Positions 1 to 5,762 of a stretch of DNA of 6,835 nt are shown here, one piece after another. Origin of the DNA: Anaerolineales bacterium. GTDB lineage: Bacteria > Chloroflexota > Anaerolineae > Epilineales > JAANWY01. Each line of letters starts with the position of its first letter. The stretch's first letter is position 1. The translations under genes and the position numbers were made by a program. The stretch is taken from positions 602 to 7,436 of the forward strand of contig JAANWY010000043.1 of assembly GCA_018263655.1 (NCBI GenBank). Reading direction: 5' to 3'. The notes beneath the pieces are model-generated. The model was not told the DNA's origin. It worked only from the letters and a program-made list of their open reading frames with translations, and made no database searches.

Positions 1-20
1 GAGTAGTCACGTGTGATCAA

Positions 21-1244
21 TCAATGGATATCGCCGATGACGAGCGCGGTGACAACATCGCCCTCTCTGAAATCGCCCTCACCGTAGGGTAGCCGGAGCA
101 AGGCGTTGGCCCCCACCATGGAGAGCAGCCGGCCTGAGCCCTGAAAACCAGTGGTAGTCGCGTGCAGTTCCCCCTCGCGGTTCGTCACGACCGCACGCTG
201 GAACTCAGTCCGCGCGGCGCTGTGGTACACATCGTTCGCCAAAACGACTTCGCGCTCAGGCCGGAAGAGGAATTCATCCAGGTAGCCGTGCATCTTGCGC
301 AGCGCCGGCCGCACGAATATCTCGAACGACACGAGGGATGAGACGGGGAAGCCAGGCATTGCGAATACGGGCTTACCATCGACCGTGGCGAAGGTCACCG
401 GCTTACCGGGTTTGGTGTATACGCGACCGAAGTGGACCGCCCCGAGTCGTTCCAGAATCGGCTTGACGAGATCCTTGTCGCCCATCGACACTCCGCCGGA
501 GGTCACCACAGCATCGGCCTGCTCCAGCCCGCGCAGTATCAGCTCCTCCAAGCTCGATTCAACATCGCGCCCCAAGCCGATGACGAGAGGGGTGCCGCCG
601 GCTTCTGCCACAGCCGCTGCCAGGGTGTAGCGATTGCTGTCGCGAATCTGACCCGGCCCCGGCGCCCGATCTGGTTCGACTAGCTCATCACCCGTCGATA
701 TCACGGCCAGTTTCGGCTTGGGGTGGACGCTGATGTTGGTCTGCCCAACCGTTGCCAGTAACCCGATCTCAGCCGGCCCGAGGCGGGTGCCACGCCCCAA
801 GACAAGCTGCCCGTCCGCGATGTCCTGCCCCGGGGGCCGGACATCGGCCCCCGACTCGACGTCTTCCTGATGGATGACGACCCGGCCGTCACGCTCTTCC
901 GTTTGCTCAACCATGACCACCGCGTCGGCACCCGGCGGGATGGGGGCCCCGGTGGTGATCCGAACGACGGTGCCCGGCTCGACACGCAGGCCCTCGATGG
1001 TGCCGGCCAGTTGCTCGCCGACCAGCCGGCGCTCACGCGAGGGGTCACTGGCAATCACAGCGAACCCGTCTTTCGCCGAAGCTGCGAACGGCGGCATATT
1101 GTCCGTCGCGTACACATCCTCGGCCAGCAAGAAGCCCAGTGCTGCGTCAAACCGCATCTCCACAGGCTGCAGAGGCTGGACATGCGCGAGAACCTGCCTC
1201 TGAGCCTCCTCAACGGGGATCAGGGGATACTTGGATTCAACCAT
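21..1244 (-). CDS. moeA: MoeA, molybdopterin molybdenumtransferase
   Basis: This cytoplasmic enzyme inserts molybdate into adenylated molybdopterin, the last step of molybdenum cofactor synthesis. The 407-residue product has the usual MoeA length and domain order. Near residues 51-63 is PPFAASAKDGFAV, equivalent to the conserved PPFDNSAMDGYA stretch; its Asp falls at residue 59, as in E. coli MoeA. Further on are STGDELVEP, GQIRDSN, TSGGVSMGDKD, KPGKPVTF and MPGFPVSS, which are the molybdopterin-binding domain signatures (the last is usually GNPVS). The C-terminal part matches MoeA domain IV. An ATG seven codons further upstream (1265) is in frame, but the ATG at 1244 follows AGGAG with a 4-nt gap while the upstream one has no Shine-Dalgarno, so 1244 is chosen. 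The gene lies 187 bp downstream of the flippase-like gene, and no other Mo-cofactor gene is in the window. The family call is secure. Confidence 0.94.
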   Translation of the reverse strand: MVESKYPLIPVEEAQRQVLAHVQPLQPVEMRFDAALGFLLAEDVYATDNMPPFAASAKDGFAVIASDPSRERRLVGEQLAGTIEGLRVEPGTVVRITTGAPIPPGADAVVMVEQTEERDGRVVIHQEDVESGADVRPPGQDIADGQLVLGRGTRLGPAEIGLLATVGQTNISVHPKPKLAVISTGDELVEPDRAPGPGQIRDSNRYTLAAAVAEAGGTPLVIGLGRDVESSLEELILRGLEQADAVVTSGGVSMGDKDLVKPILERLGAVHFGRVYTKPGKPVTFATVDGKPVFAMPGFPVSSLVSFEIFVRPALRKMHGYLDEFLFRPEREVVLANDVYHSAARTEFQRAVVTNREGELHATTTGFQGSGRLLSMVGANALLRLPYGEGDFREGDVVTALVIGDIH

Positions 1245-1248
1245 ACGA

Positions 1249-1253
1249 CTCCT
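1249..1253 (-). promoter_or_regulatory. Shine-Dalgarno of moeA
   Basis: AGGAG lies 4 nt before the ATG at 1244 and favours that start over the in-frame ATG at 1265, which has no comparable purine run upstream. Confidence 0.6.
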
Positions 1254-1315
1254 AACTTTGGGCATAGTTCAGTTTGGCCAGAACCCTGGTTGACAATTAA
1301 CACCATGGGTAGTTA

Positions 1316-1332
1316 GCCCAACCGCGTTGGGC
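1316..1332. other. Short perfect hairpin between moeA and flippase-like gene
   Basis: GCCCAAC (1316-1322) pairs with GTTGGGC (1326-1332) around a 3-nt loop, a 7-bp perfect stem. It is one of two similar hairpins in the 187-bp gap between these genes. No T-run follows on the minus strand, so it is not a convincing intrinsic terminator. It could be an operator, an mRNA leader structure of moeA or a repeat remnant. Confidence 0.45.
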
Positions 1333-1366
1333 GGCTCCGAAATGCGAAGTTTGGCTCGCTTTCAAC

Positions 1367-1383
1367 GGCCAACACGGTTGGCC
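1367..1383. other. Second short hairpin, possible weak terminator after flippase-like gene
   Basis: GGCCAAC (1367-1373) and GTTGGCC (1377-1383) form a perfect 7-bp stem with a 3-nt loop, about 50 bp past the stop of the flippase-like gene on the minus strand. The stem closely resembles that of the neighbouring hairpin at 1316-1332 (both carry CCAAC/GTTGG). No poly-U tract follows, so termination here is unproven. Confidence 0.4.
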
Positions 1384-1431
1384 TGCTACCCAAAAGTGTC
1401 AAGGTGTTTTCCGCCTCAATTGAACCATGCC

Positions 1432-2457
1432 CTACTTGGTCTTCTTGCTCAGCAGATAGACCATGAACCCACCGACGAGGAGGCTGAGGTAGCTGATGGT
1501 GCGGTCCAGGAGGGCGATGCTGCCGGCTGTGTCTTTGTCCACGCCGTAGAGGATGAGGACGCCGGTGAGGCCGGCTTCGGCGAACCCCAGGCCGCCTGGC
1601 GTGAGTGCTAACGTCGTCAGCAGCGCAGACAGCAGTCCGAGGAAGATCACCATCGATATGGGGAGGCTCAGGTCCAGGGCCATGATCACAAACAGCACCC
1701 GCGCTGACTCACAGGCCCAGGCGGCGATGGTGTACGTCAGCAGTTCTGGAAAGCGCTGGAAGGACAGCAGCATGGCGCCGGAGAAGCGGGCGTAGAGATC
1801 GCCGGCTCGGCCGGGCAGCCGGCGGCCGATGAGGTCGCCAAATCGCCTGAGGGCCAGCAAGCCGATGATGACGGCGATCACGACGCTGAACGCAATCACC
1901 AGGAGCTGGAGAATCTGCTGTGGCAGCCGGCCGCGGTAGCTGACGAGGCCGGCGACGCCCATCAGTGTGACCAGCACGACGAAGTCCAGGAGGCGTTCCG
2001 CTACGACTGTACCCATCGACAGCGAAAAGGGGATGTTGGACGCTTTCTTCAGCAAGTAGCCTCGATACAGGTCGCCCAGTTTGGCCGGCACGATGCTGTT
2101 CGCGAACCACGAGAGGTAGATGATCTCGGCCAGATCGCGGACGCCCGGGACCCTGTCCCGCTCGACTTTGGCGTTGTAGAGCAGCCGGCGCCACCGGTAT
2201 CCGCGGATGACAAACGAGGCATAGTAGATGGCGATAGCCGCGAGGTAGAGGGGCAGGTTCGCCCGTCGGATGTTGGCCCAGACGCGGCGGAAGTTGATGT
2301 CGACTCGGGTGGCCAGGAAGTACAGGAGAACCAGCGCGACTGCGAACGAGGCCAGCGTGCGGAAATTGAAGAACCGATCCCTGAGGGAGACCTCGGGGGG
2401 TGCCGGCTCTTCGATGTCCAGGGTCTGGTCGAGGGTGTGAGTTTCTTGGACTGTGAT
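1432..2457 (-). CDS. Flippase-like multi-pass membrane protein (LPG synthase TM / UPF0104 type)
   Basis: Read from the ATC at 2457, this encodes about 341 residues, the usual size for this family. After a charged N-terminus, hydrophobic segments start near residues 34-50 (TLASFAVALVLLYFLA) and 72-90 (LPLYLAAIAIYYASFVI). The family-typical RGYRWRRLL follows, then NSIVPAKLGDLYRGYLL and VVAERLLDF, which match the conserved N-x-x-x-P-x-K/R-x-G-D-x-x-R-x-x-L and E-R-x-x-D signatures. Several more membrane helices and a KKTK tail complete it. Relatives are integral membrane proteins linked to lipid or glycolipid transfer and often lie in surface-polysaccharide clusters; the substrate here is unknown. 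The start is unusual: the frame is open back to a TGA at 2470-2472, yet there is no ATG, GTG or TTG before a GTG at 2091. That GTG lies inside the conserved IVPAKLGD block and would remove two helices. ATC at 2457 follows AAGAGG with a 7-nt gap. The family call is good; the exact start is uncertain. Confidence 0.82.
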   Translation of the reverse strand: MTVQETHTLDQTLDIEEPAPPEVSLRDRFFNFRTLASFAVALVLLYFLATRVDINFRRVWANIRRANLPLYLAAIAIYYASFVIRGYRWRRLLYNAKVERDRVPGVRDLAEIIYLSWFANSIVPAKLGDLYRGYLLKKASNIPFSLSMGTVVAERLLDFVVLVTLMGVAGLVSYRGRLPQQILQLLVIAFSVVIAVIIGLLALRRFGDLIGRRLPGRAGDLYARFSGAMLLSFQRFPELLTYTIAAWACESARVLFVIMALDLSLPISMVIFLGLLSALLTTLALTPGGLGFAEAGLTGVLILYGVDKDTAGSIALLDRTISYLSLLVGGFMVYLLSKKTK

Positions 2458-2464
2458 GTTCTTA

Positions 2465-2470
2465 CCTCTT
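2465..2470 (-). promoter_or_regulatory. Shine-Dalgarno supporting an ATC start of the flippase-like gene
   Basis: AAGAGG sits 7 nt upstream of ATC (2457) and abuts the TGA stop of the preceding small gene. This arrangement suggests translational coupling. It is the main evidence placing the start here, since no standard start codon exists nearby in the frame. Confidence 0.5.
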
Positions 2471-2736
2471 CACTCGGTGATGACTAAGGCCTCGAGGTGA
2501 GGGCGCAACACGAAGTTCTCAGCCAACCACTGTGGGAATTCCACCGCCGCTTCCGGGCCGAATGCCTCGGCGACTATCGGCGGCAGTTTCAATTCTGGGA
2601 CGCGTTTCACGCGCACCGATGGATCGCGCAATCGAAAATTCTCAGCCAGCCAGTCCGCGAACTCCGCAGCGGCTTCCTCGCCGAACACTTCGGTGGTCTT
2701 TGGAGGCAACTTCAACTTGGGCATCTTGGGTATCAT
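2470..2736 (-). CDS. Small protein of two tandem 41-residue units, function unknown
   Basis: The 88-residue product starts at the ATG at 2736 (a second ATG at 2724 is also possible). It consists of two related units 41 residues apart, beginning MPKLKLPP and VPELKLPP. Both share LKLPP, then E-x-F-G, E-A/E-A-A, E-F, and end WLAENF-x-LR; about 21 of 32 aligned positions are identical. The units are acidic and Ala/Glu-rich, probably helical, with no signal peptide or membrane segment. I do not recognise a family. The duplication is also visible in DNA with a 123-bp offset. The gene lies between the ligase and flippase-like genes, in the same frame as the latter and ending 12 nt before its proposed ATC. 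No Shine-Dalgarno precedes ATG 2736, but a TATAAT lies close upstream, so the mRNA may be leaderless. Conservation of both repeats argues that it is a real gene. Confidence 0.68.
   Translation of the reverse strand: MIPKMPKLKLPPKTTEVFGEEAAAEFADWLAENFRLRDPSVRVKRVPELKLPPIVAEAFGPEAAVEFPQWLAENFVLRPHLEALVITE
2505..2724 (-). repeat. Internal duplication in the small gene, 123-bp offset
   Basis: Two related copies of a coding unit are offset by exactly 123 bp. For example, the plus-strand decamer TTCTCAGCCA occurs at 2516-2525 and again at 2639-2648. The offset is a multiple of three, and the resemblance is stronger in protein than in DNA, which suggests an old duplication kept by selection. Confidence 0.75.
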
Positions 2737-2743
2737 GTACCGA

Positions 2744-2773
2744 ATTATATCACGGTGCGACGCCAAGCCCCAA
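2744..2773 (-). promoter_or_regulatory. Candidate promoter for the small gene and flippase-like gene
   Basis: On the minus strand a perfect TATAAT (2749-2744) is preceded, after an 18-nt spacer, by TTGGGG (2773-2768), a weak -35. A start about 7 nt past the -10 would fall essentially at the ATG at 2736, giving a leaderless transcript; this fits the lack of a Shine-Dalgarno. Confidence 0.5.
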
Positions 2774-2823
2774 GTCGGGTGCATCCCACATTTGTTAATG
2801 ACGCAATCATCATCGCGAGTTCG

Positions 2824-2851
2824 AGCGTCCGGACGCCGCAACTTGTTGCGG
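2824..2851 (-). repeat. Dispersed palindromic repeat, copy A
   Basis: On the minus strand CCGCAAC-AA-GTTGCGG (2851-2836) forms a 7-bp stem with a 2-nt loop and is followed by the 12-bp palindrome GCGTCCGGACGC (2836-2825). A second copy lies at 6005-6030 on the plus strand, with 22 of 26 aligned bases identical. It sits in the 167-bp gap between the ligase and the small gene and resembles a REP-type intergenic element. A short stem GCCGG/CCGGC (2861-2873) lies next to it on the ligase side. Confidence 0.6.
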
Positions 2852-2903
2852 GCTGAGAGCGCCGGCCACCGGCTTTACAAACTTTGGATGCACAACTCCC
2901 AAG

Positions 2904-4538
2904 TCAACGGACGAGCGGGTTGCGCCGGCCCAAGGCCGATACCAAAGCCAGAGCGATCGCCAGGTGGACGCCCATGGCGTGGACGTACATGTTGTCGAAC
3001 GCATTGTGGACGGCGAGAGCCACGATCACGCCCAGCACGCCGGCCGCCAGCCCACGCCCCCATAAATCCGACGACTCTCGGGCCACCTTACACGCGTGCC
3101 ACGCGGCAGCACCGATAAAGATCAGATAGGCCAGCAGGCCGGCGAAGCCGATTTCGGCCGCCATGTTGAAATAGATGTTGTGGGCGTGTCCCAGAGCGTA
3201 GGGCCACTTGGGCAGGCCGTAGTCGGAATACGCCGCTTTGTAGTTGCCGATGCCGACGCCGGTCCAGAAGTGGTCGCGCCACATGCTCCACGCCGCCTGC
3301 CAGTGGGCGATGCGCTCCAGCGTAGCGAAGTTAGCGTTGGTGATGTCAGCGCCGCGCGCGTCGAGGGTGGTAAAGGTTGCCACGGCGCTGTCGATCCGGG
3401 CCGTGATGGATGCCGGCAGCAGGTCGAGGCCCCCCACCAGCATGAAAATGAGGAGCACCGCGACGCCAACCCACACCAGGGCGCCGGCTCGACGTCTCAG
3501 CGTCTCCGCCGCTTCGTCTTTGAACAGCATCATTAGCCATACCAGCGCCACCGTCGCCAGGCCGGCCGCCGCTCCCAGCCACGCCCCGCGCGACCAGCTC
3601 AAGACCAGCCCTGTCGCCAACGTGGCGCTAATGGCGGTCAACGCCAGACCACACACGTATGGGGAAGATGGAGGATGGAGGATGGAGGATGGGGGATGGA
3701 GGATGGAGTTCTGCGACCCCTGACTTTCCACTCTCCACTCTCCATCCTCCATTTTCCACTTTCCACTTTCCACTTTCCATCTTCCCCCTTCCATCTTCCC
3801 TTCTCCATTTTCCTTAGCTGCCATCATCAGCGTTGCGGCTAACAAACTGGCAGCGATTGGCAAGCTGTGGTTCATGTATCCACCGAACGGGTTCGGTTGT
3901 CCGAAGGTTCCGAAGGCGCGGTACAGCCGGCCACCCAGAATGGCAAACTGGGGCGGCCCGATGCGCAGCAGCGAGCCGGCCAGGCCGTGCAAAGCGCTCA
4001 GGCTGCCGGCCAGCAGCAATGTTCCCGCCAGGATCAAAGCTGTCCGGCGATCGTCGACCAAGTCAACCACCAGCACGTACACGATGAGGATCTCGCTCCA
4101 CTTCACCAGTTCCTTGACGGCCGGCGCCACAGCGTGCACACTGGTGACCGAGAGTAGCATGGCCCCGAGGAGCAGCAACAGCGGGACTAGGAGGGGGGGG
4201 GACTTAAGCTGAAGCCGGCGTTGCGCAACGCCGCGCGCGAGCCACGCCGCCAGCGTCAGCCCGATGAGGGCCTCGGTCGCCCCGACGCCGTAGCCGGCCA
4301 GAGGCAACTTGCGGATCGAACCAAAGGGGACCGTAAACGGCAGAATCCACAACCCAGTTGCCGGTTGGATTAACAACATCAGAACAAGGGCAATGCCGGC
4401 GATGCTCGCTATTGCCAGCCGGAGAGGGATTGTCGCCAGAACGAAGCCGGCAGCGGCAACCAGTATGATGTGTGCAACGCGGAGAGGCGACTCGAGGCTA
4501 GAGGTTAGAGAACGGGACCGTCGAACGCGGATTCCCAT
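2904..4538 (-). CDS. O-antigen ligase/polymerase-like membrane protein (Wzy_C family)
   Basis: The 544-residue, strongly hydrophobic product has about a dozen predicted membrane segments. The C-terminal half carries Wzy_C (PF04932-type) features: LSWSRGAWLG, a large loop with R-I-A-H-W-Q-A-A-W-S-M-W, GVGIGNYKAAY, and a GHAHNIYFN motif near residues 450-456, followed by AEIGFAGLLAYL. Such proteins join or polymerise lipid-linked glycan units on the outer face of the cytoplasmic membrane. Whether this one is a ligase (WaaL-like) or polymerase (Wzy-like) cannot be told from sequence. The ATG at 4538 begins 31 nt after the upstream gene ends. The open frame runs back to 4697, but that part overlaps the upstream gene. 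No strong Shine-Dalgarno precedes 4538. Two oddities stand out: residues about 243-293 are a low-complexity insert (K/E/W-rich, then ILHPPSS twice) encoded by 7-bp repeats, and a C9 run encodes part of KSPPLL. The frame stays intact through both. Confidence 0.87.
   Translation of the reverse strand: MGIRVRRSRSLTSSLESPLRVAHIILVAAAGFVLATIPLRLAIASIAGIALVLMLLIQPATGLWILPFTVPFGSIRKLPLAGYGVGATEALIGLTLAAWLARGVAQRRLQLKSPPLLVPLLLLLGAMLLSVTSVHAVAPAVKELVKWSEILIVYVLVVDLVDDRRTALILAGTLLLAGSLSALHGLAGSLLRIGPPQFAILGGRLYRAFGTFGQPNPFGGYMNHSLPIAASLLAATLMMAAKENGEGKMEGGRWKVESGKWKMEDGEWRVESQGSQNSILHPPSSILHPPSSPYVCGLALTAISATLATGLVLSWSRGAWLGAAAGLATVALVWLMMLFKDEAAETLRRRAGALVWVGVAVLLIFMLVGGLDLLPASITARIDSAVATFTTLDARGADITNANFATLERIAHWQAAWSMWRDHFWTGVGIGNYKAAYSDYGLPKWPYALGHAHNIYFNMAAEIGFAGLLAYLIFIGAAAWHACKVARESSDLWGRGLAAGVLGVIVALAVHNAFDNMYVHAMGVHLAIALALVSALGRRNPLVR
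3664..3811. repeat. Convergent pair of 7-bp repeat arrays inside the ligase gene
   Basis: On the plus strand six purine heptads (GAGGATG, with GAAGATG and GGGGATG variants) run 3664-3705. After a 22-nt spacer come twelve pyrimidine heptads beginning CC (CCACTCT, CCATCCT, CCATTTT, CCACTTT, CCATCTT and others) at 3728-3811, in unbroken register. The arms are partly complementary, so a long imperfect foldback is possible, and strand asymmetry is extreme. The arrays are translated in frame in the ligase as a hydrophilic insert between membrane segments. Confidence 0.9.
4193..4201. repeat. Nine-base G/C homopolymer in the ligase gene
   Basis: Nine G on the plus strand are nine C in the coding strand, encoding the middle of KSPPLL. 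The run sits upstream of the Wzy_C domain, so a one-base slip would truncate the protein before its catalytic part. Confidence 0.9.
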
Positions 4539-4584
4539 TTCGCGAAGATCGATCCTCAATCTCCAATTTCTAATCTCTAATCTC
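4494..4584. repeat. Second convergent 7-bp repeat pair at the decarboxylase/ligase junction
   Basis: Plus-strand heptads GAGGCTA, GAGGTTA, GAGAACG (4494-4514) face CAATCTC, CAATTTC, TAATCTC, TAATCTC (4557-4584). The orientation matches the pair at 3664-3811: a purine arm on the left and a pyrimidine arm on the right. The right arm encodes the last residues (EIRD) and TAG stop of the upstream enzyme. The ligase ATG (4538) lies in the spacer, and the left arm encodes part of the ligase N-terminus. Confidence 0.75.
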
Positions 4585-5505
4585 CCCGCGAAACCAGGCA
4601 ATGGTCTTCTCCATACCTTCGTCCAGATCGACCTGCGGAGTCCAGTCCAGCAACCGTCTTGCCCGCGTGATGTCCGGGCAGCGGCGTGTGGGATCATCCG
4701 GGGGGAGCGGCTGGTGGACGATGCCGGCCGGGTTGTCGGTCAATTCATTGATCTTCTTGGCAAAATCCAGAATGCTGATCTCGTCCGGGTTGCCGATGTT
4801 GACGGGCCCGTTTTCCTGCGCACCGATCAAGCGGACGATCCCTGCGATGAGATCGCTGACGTAGCAGAAGGAGCGCGTCTGAGAGCCGTCACCGTACACG
4901 GTGAGGGGCTCGCCGCGCAGCGCCTGCCCGACGAAGTTGGGCACGACGCGGCCGTCGTCCAGCGCCATGCGTTGCCCGTAGCTGTTAAAGATGCGCACGA
5001 TCCGCGTGTCGATGTTGTGGACGCGATGGTACGACATCGTCATGGCCTCGGCATAGCGCTTGGCCTCGTCGTACATGGCGCGCGGACCGGTGCAGCTCAC
5101 GTTGCCGCGATAAGTCTCGGGTTGCGGGTGCACCTCCGGGTCGCCGTAGACCTCCGACGTAGATGCTAATACGAAGGCGGAACGATTGGCCTTGGCCAGG
5201 CCGAGGGCGTTGTGGGTGCCCAGGCCGCCGACCTTGAGCGTCTGGATGGCGAACTCGGTGTAGCTCTTGGGGCTGGCCGGCGACGCGAAGTGCATCACGA
5301 CGTCGACCGACCCGTCGACCGAGATGTACTTCGATACGTCGTGGTTGATGAACTGGAAGCCCACTGCGTCCATGAGGTGCTGGATGTTGGCCAGGCTGCC
5401 GGTGATGAGGTTGTCGATGGCGACGACTTCGTGGCCTTCCCTGTTGAAGCGGTCGCAAAGATGAGAGCCAATGAAGCCGGCCCCGCCCGTGATTACGATG
5501 CGCAT
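4570..5505 (-). CDS. UDP-glucuronate decarboxylase-like NAD-dependent epimerase/dehydratase (extended SDR)
   Basis: The 311-residue cytosolic enzyme has the extended-SDR layout. A Rossmann GGAGFIG lies at residues 7-13 with an acidic Asp31 at the end of strand 2 (NAD preference), then HFASPASP (72-79), STSEVYGDPEVHPQ (115-128), and the catalytic Tyr145-x3-Lys149 in MYDEAKR. DGRVVPNF, GEPLTVYGDGSQTRSF and a C-terminal DDPTRRCPDI follow. These signatures are characteristic of UDP-xylose synthase, which converts UDP-glucuronate to UDP-xylose and CO2. The substrate is inferred from family resemblance, and a related nucleotide-sugar epimerase or dehydratase is possible. The ATG at 5505 has a good Shine-Dalgarno (AAGGA, 9-nt gap). 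It is the first gene of the presumed glycan cluster, 31 nt upstream of the ligase. Its stop and last four codons lie in a 7-bp repeat array, so the native C-terminus may have been altered by that repeat. Confidence 0.87.
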   Translation of the reverse strand: MRIVITGGAGFIGSHLCDRFNREGHEVVAIDNLITGSLANIQHLMDAVGFQFINHDVSKYISVDGSVDVVMHFASPASPKSYTEFAIQTLKVGGLGTHNALGLAKANRSAFVLASTSEVYGDPEVHPQPETYRGNVSCTGPRAMYDEAKRYAEAMTMSYHRVHNIDTRIVRIFNSYGQRMALDDGRVVPNFVGQALRGEPLTVYGDGSQTRSFCYVSDLIAGIVRLIGAQENGPVNIGNPDEISILDFAKKINELTDNPAGIVHQPLPPDDPTRRCPDITRARRLLDWTPQVDLDEGMEKTIAWFRGEIRD

Positions 5506-5514
5506 GGTTGTTCG

Positions 5515-5519
5515 TCCTT
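5515..5519 (-). promoter_or_regulatory. Shine-Dalgarno of the decarboxylase-like gene
   Basis: AAGGA lies 9 nt before the ATG at 5505, supporting that start. Confidence 0.6.
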
Positions 5520-5536
5520 CGAGCCTGTCGGAATAA

Positions 5537-5553
5537 CAGGAAGTTGTTTCCTG
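5537..5553 (-). promoter_or_regulatory. Leader hairpin or operator upstream of the decarboxylase-like gene
   Basis: CAGGAA (5537-5542) pairs with TTCCTG (5548-5553) around a 5-nt loop, 17 nt upstream of the Shine-Dalgarno. It may be an operator dyad or a leader hairpin; nothing in the window identifies a regulator. Confidence 0.3.
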
Positions 5554-5598
5554 ACAACCCCCTGTAGAATCATAATCATTCGTTCTGTTGCATTATGT

Positions 5599-5761
5599 GT
5601 AACTACCTTGACAATGTCACATTCGGCTCAGAAACAGTCCTTTGATCGCCGAAGGTCTCCTGACCGAGGCGAATCGGGCCCTTCGTCAGGCTCAGGACGC
5701 CGCTCGGTCAGGAGGCCTTCGCCCAACACGCCAGGTAATTTAACATTGTCAAGGTAGTTAC
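5599..5761. repeat. 163-bp nested palindromic element, MITE-like
   Basis: Perfect 19-bp terminal inverted repeats, GTAACTACCTTGACAATGT at 5599-5617 and its reverse complement at 5743-5761, enclose a second inverted repeat. That inner pair (5650-5668 with 5703-5721) has 19-bp arms with one mismatch, which would be a G-U pair in RNA. The 34-nt loop contains CCTTCGTCAGGCTCAGGA. CATTAT occurs 2 nt outside the left end (5591-5596) and directly outside the right end (5762-5767), resembling a target-site duplication. No protein-coding gene is credible inside. Confidence 0.75.
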
Positions 5762-5762
5762 C

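Noticed and set aside
1286..1320. Plus-strand promoter with TTGACA at about 1290
   Set aside because: No acceptable -10 lies 16-18 nt downstream and there is no plus-strand gene to serve.
2737..2841. Upstream extension of the small protein to a TTG at 2841
   Set aside because: The extra residues are outside the two-unit repeat, start within the dispersed palindrome, and would contain the candidate promoter.
4539..4697. Upstream extension of the ligase frame
   Set aside because: It would overlap the decarboxylase by more than 120 bp in another frame, lacks hydrophobic or family character, and includes codons of the heptad array. The ATG at 4538 is preferred.
4309..5169. 286-residue plus-strand open frame
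   Set aside because: It is antisense to the decarboxylase and ligase genes, which carry clear family motifs; it is a by-product of GC-rich coding DNA.
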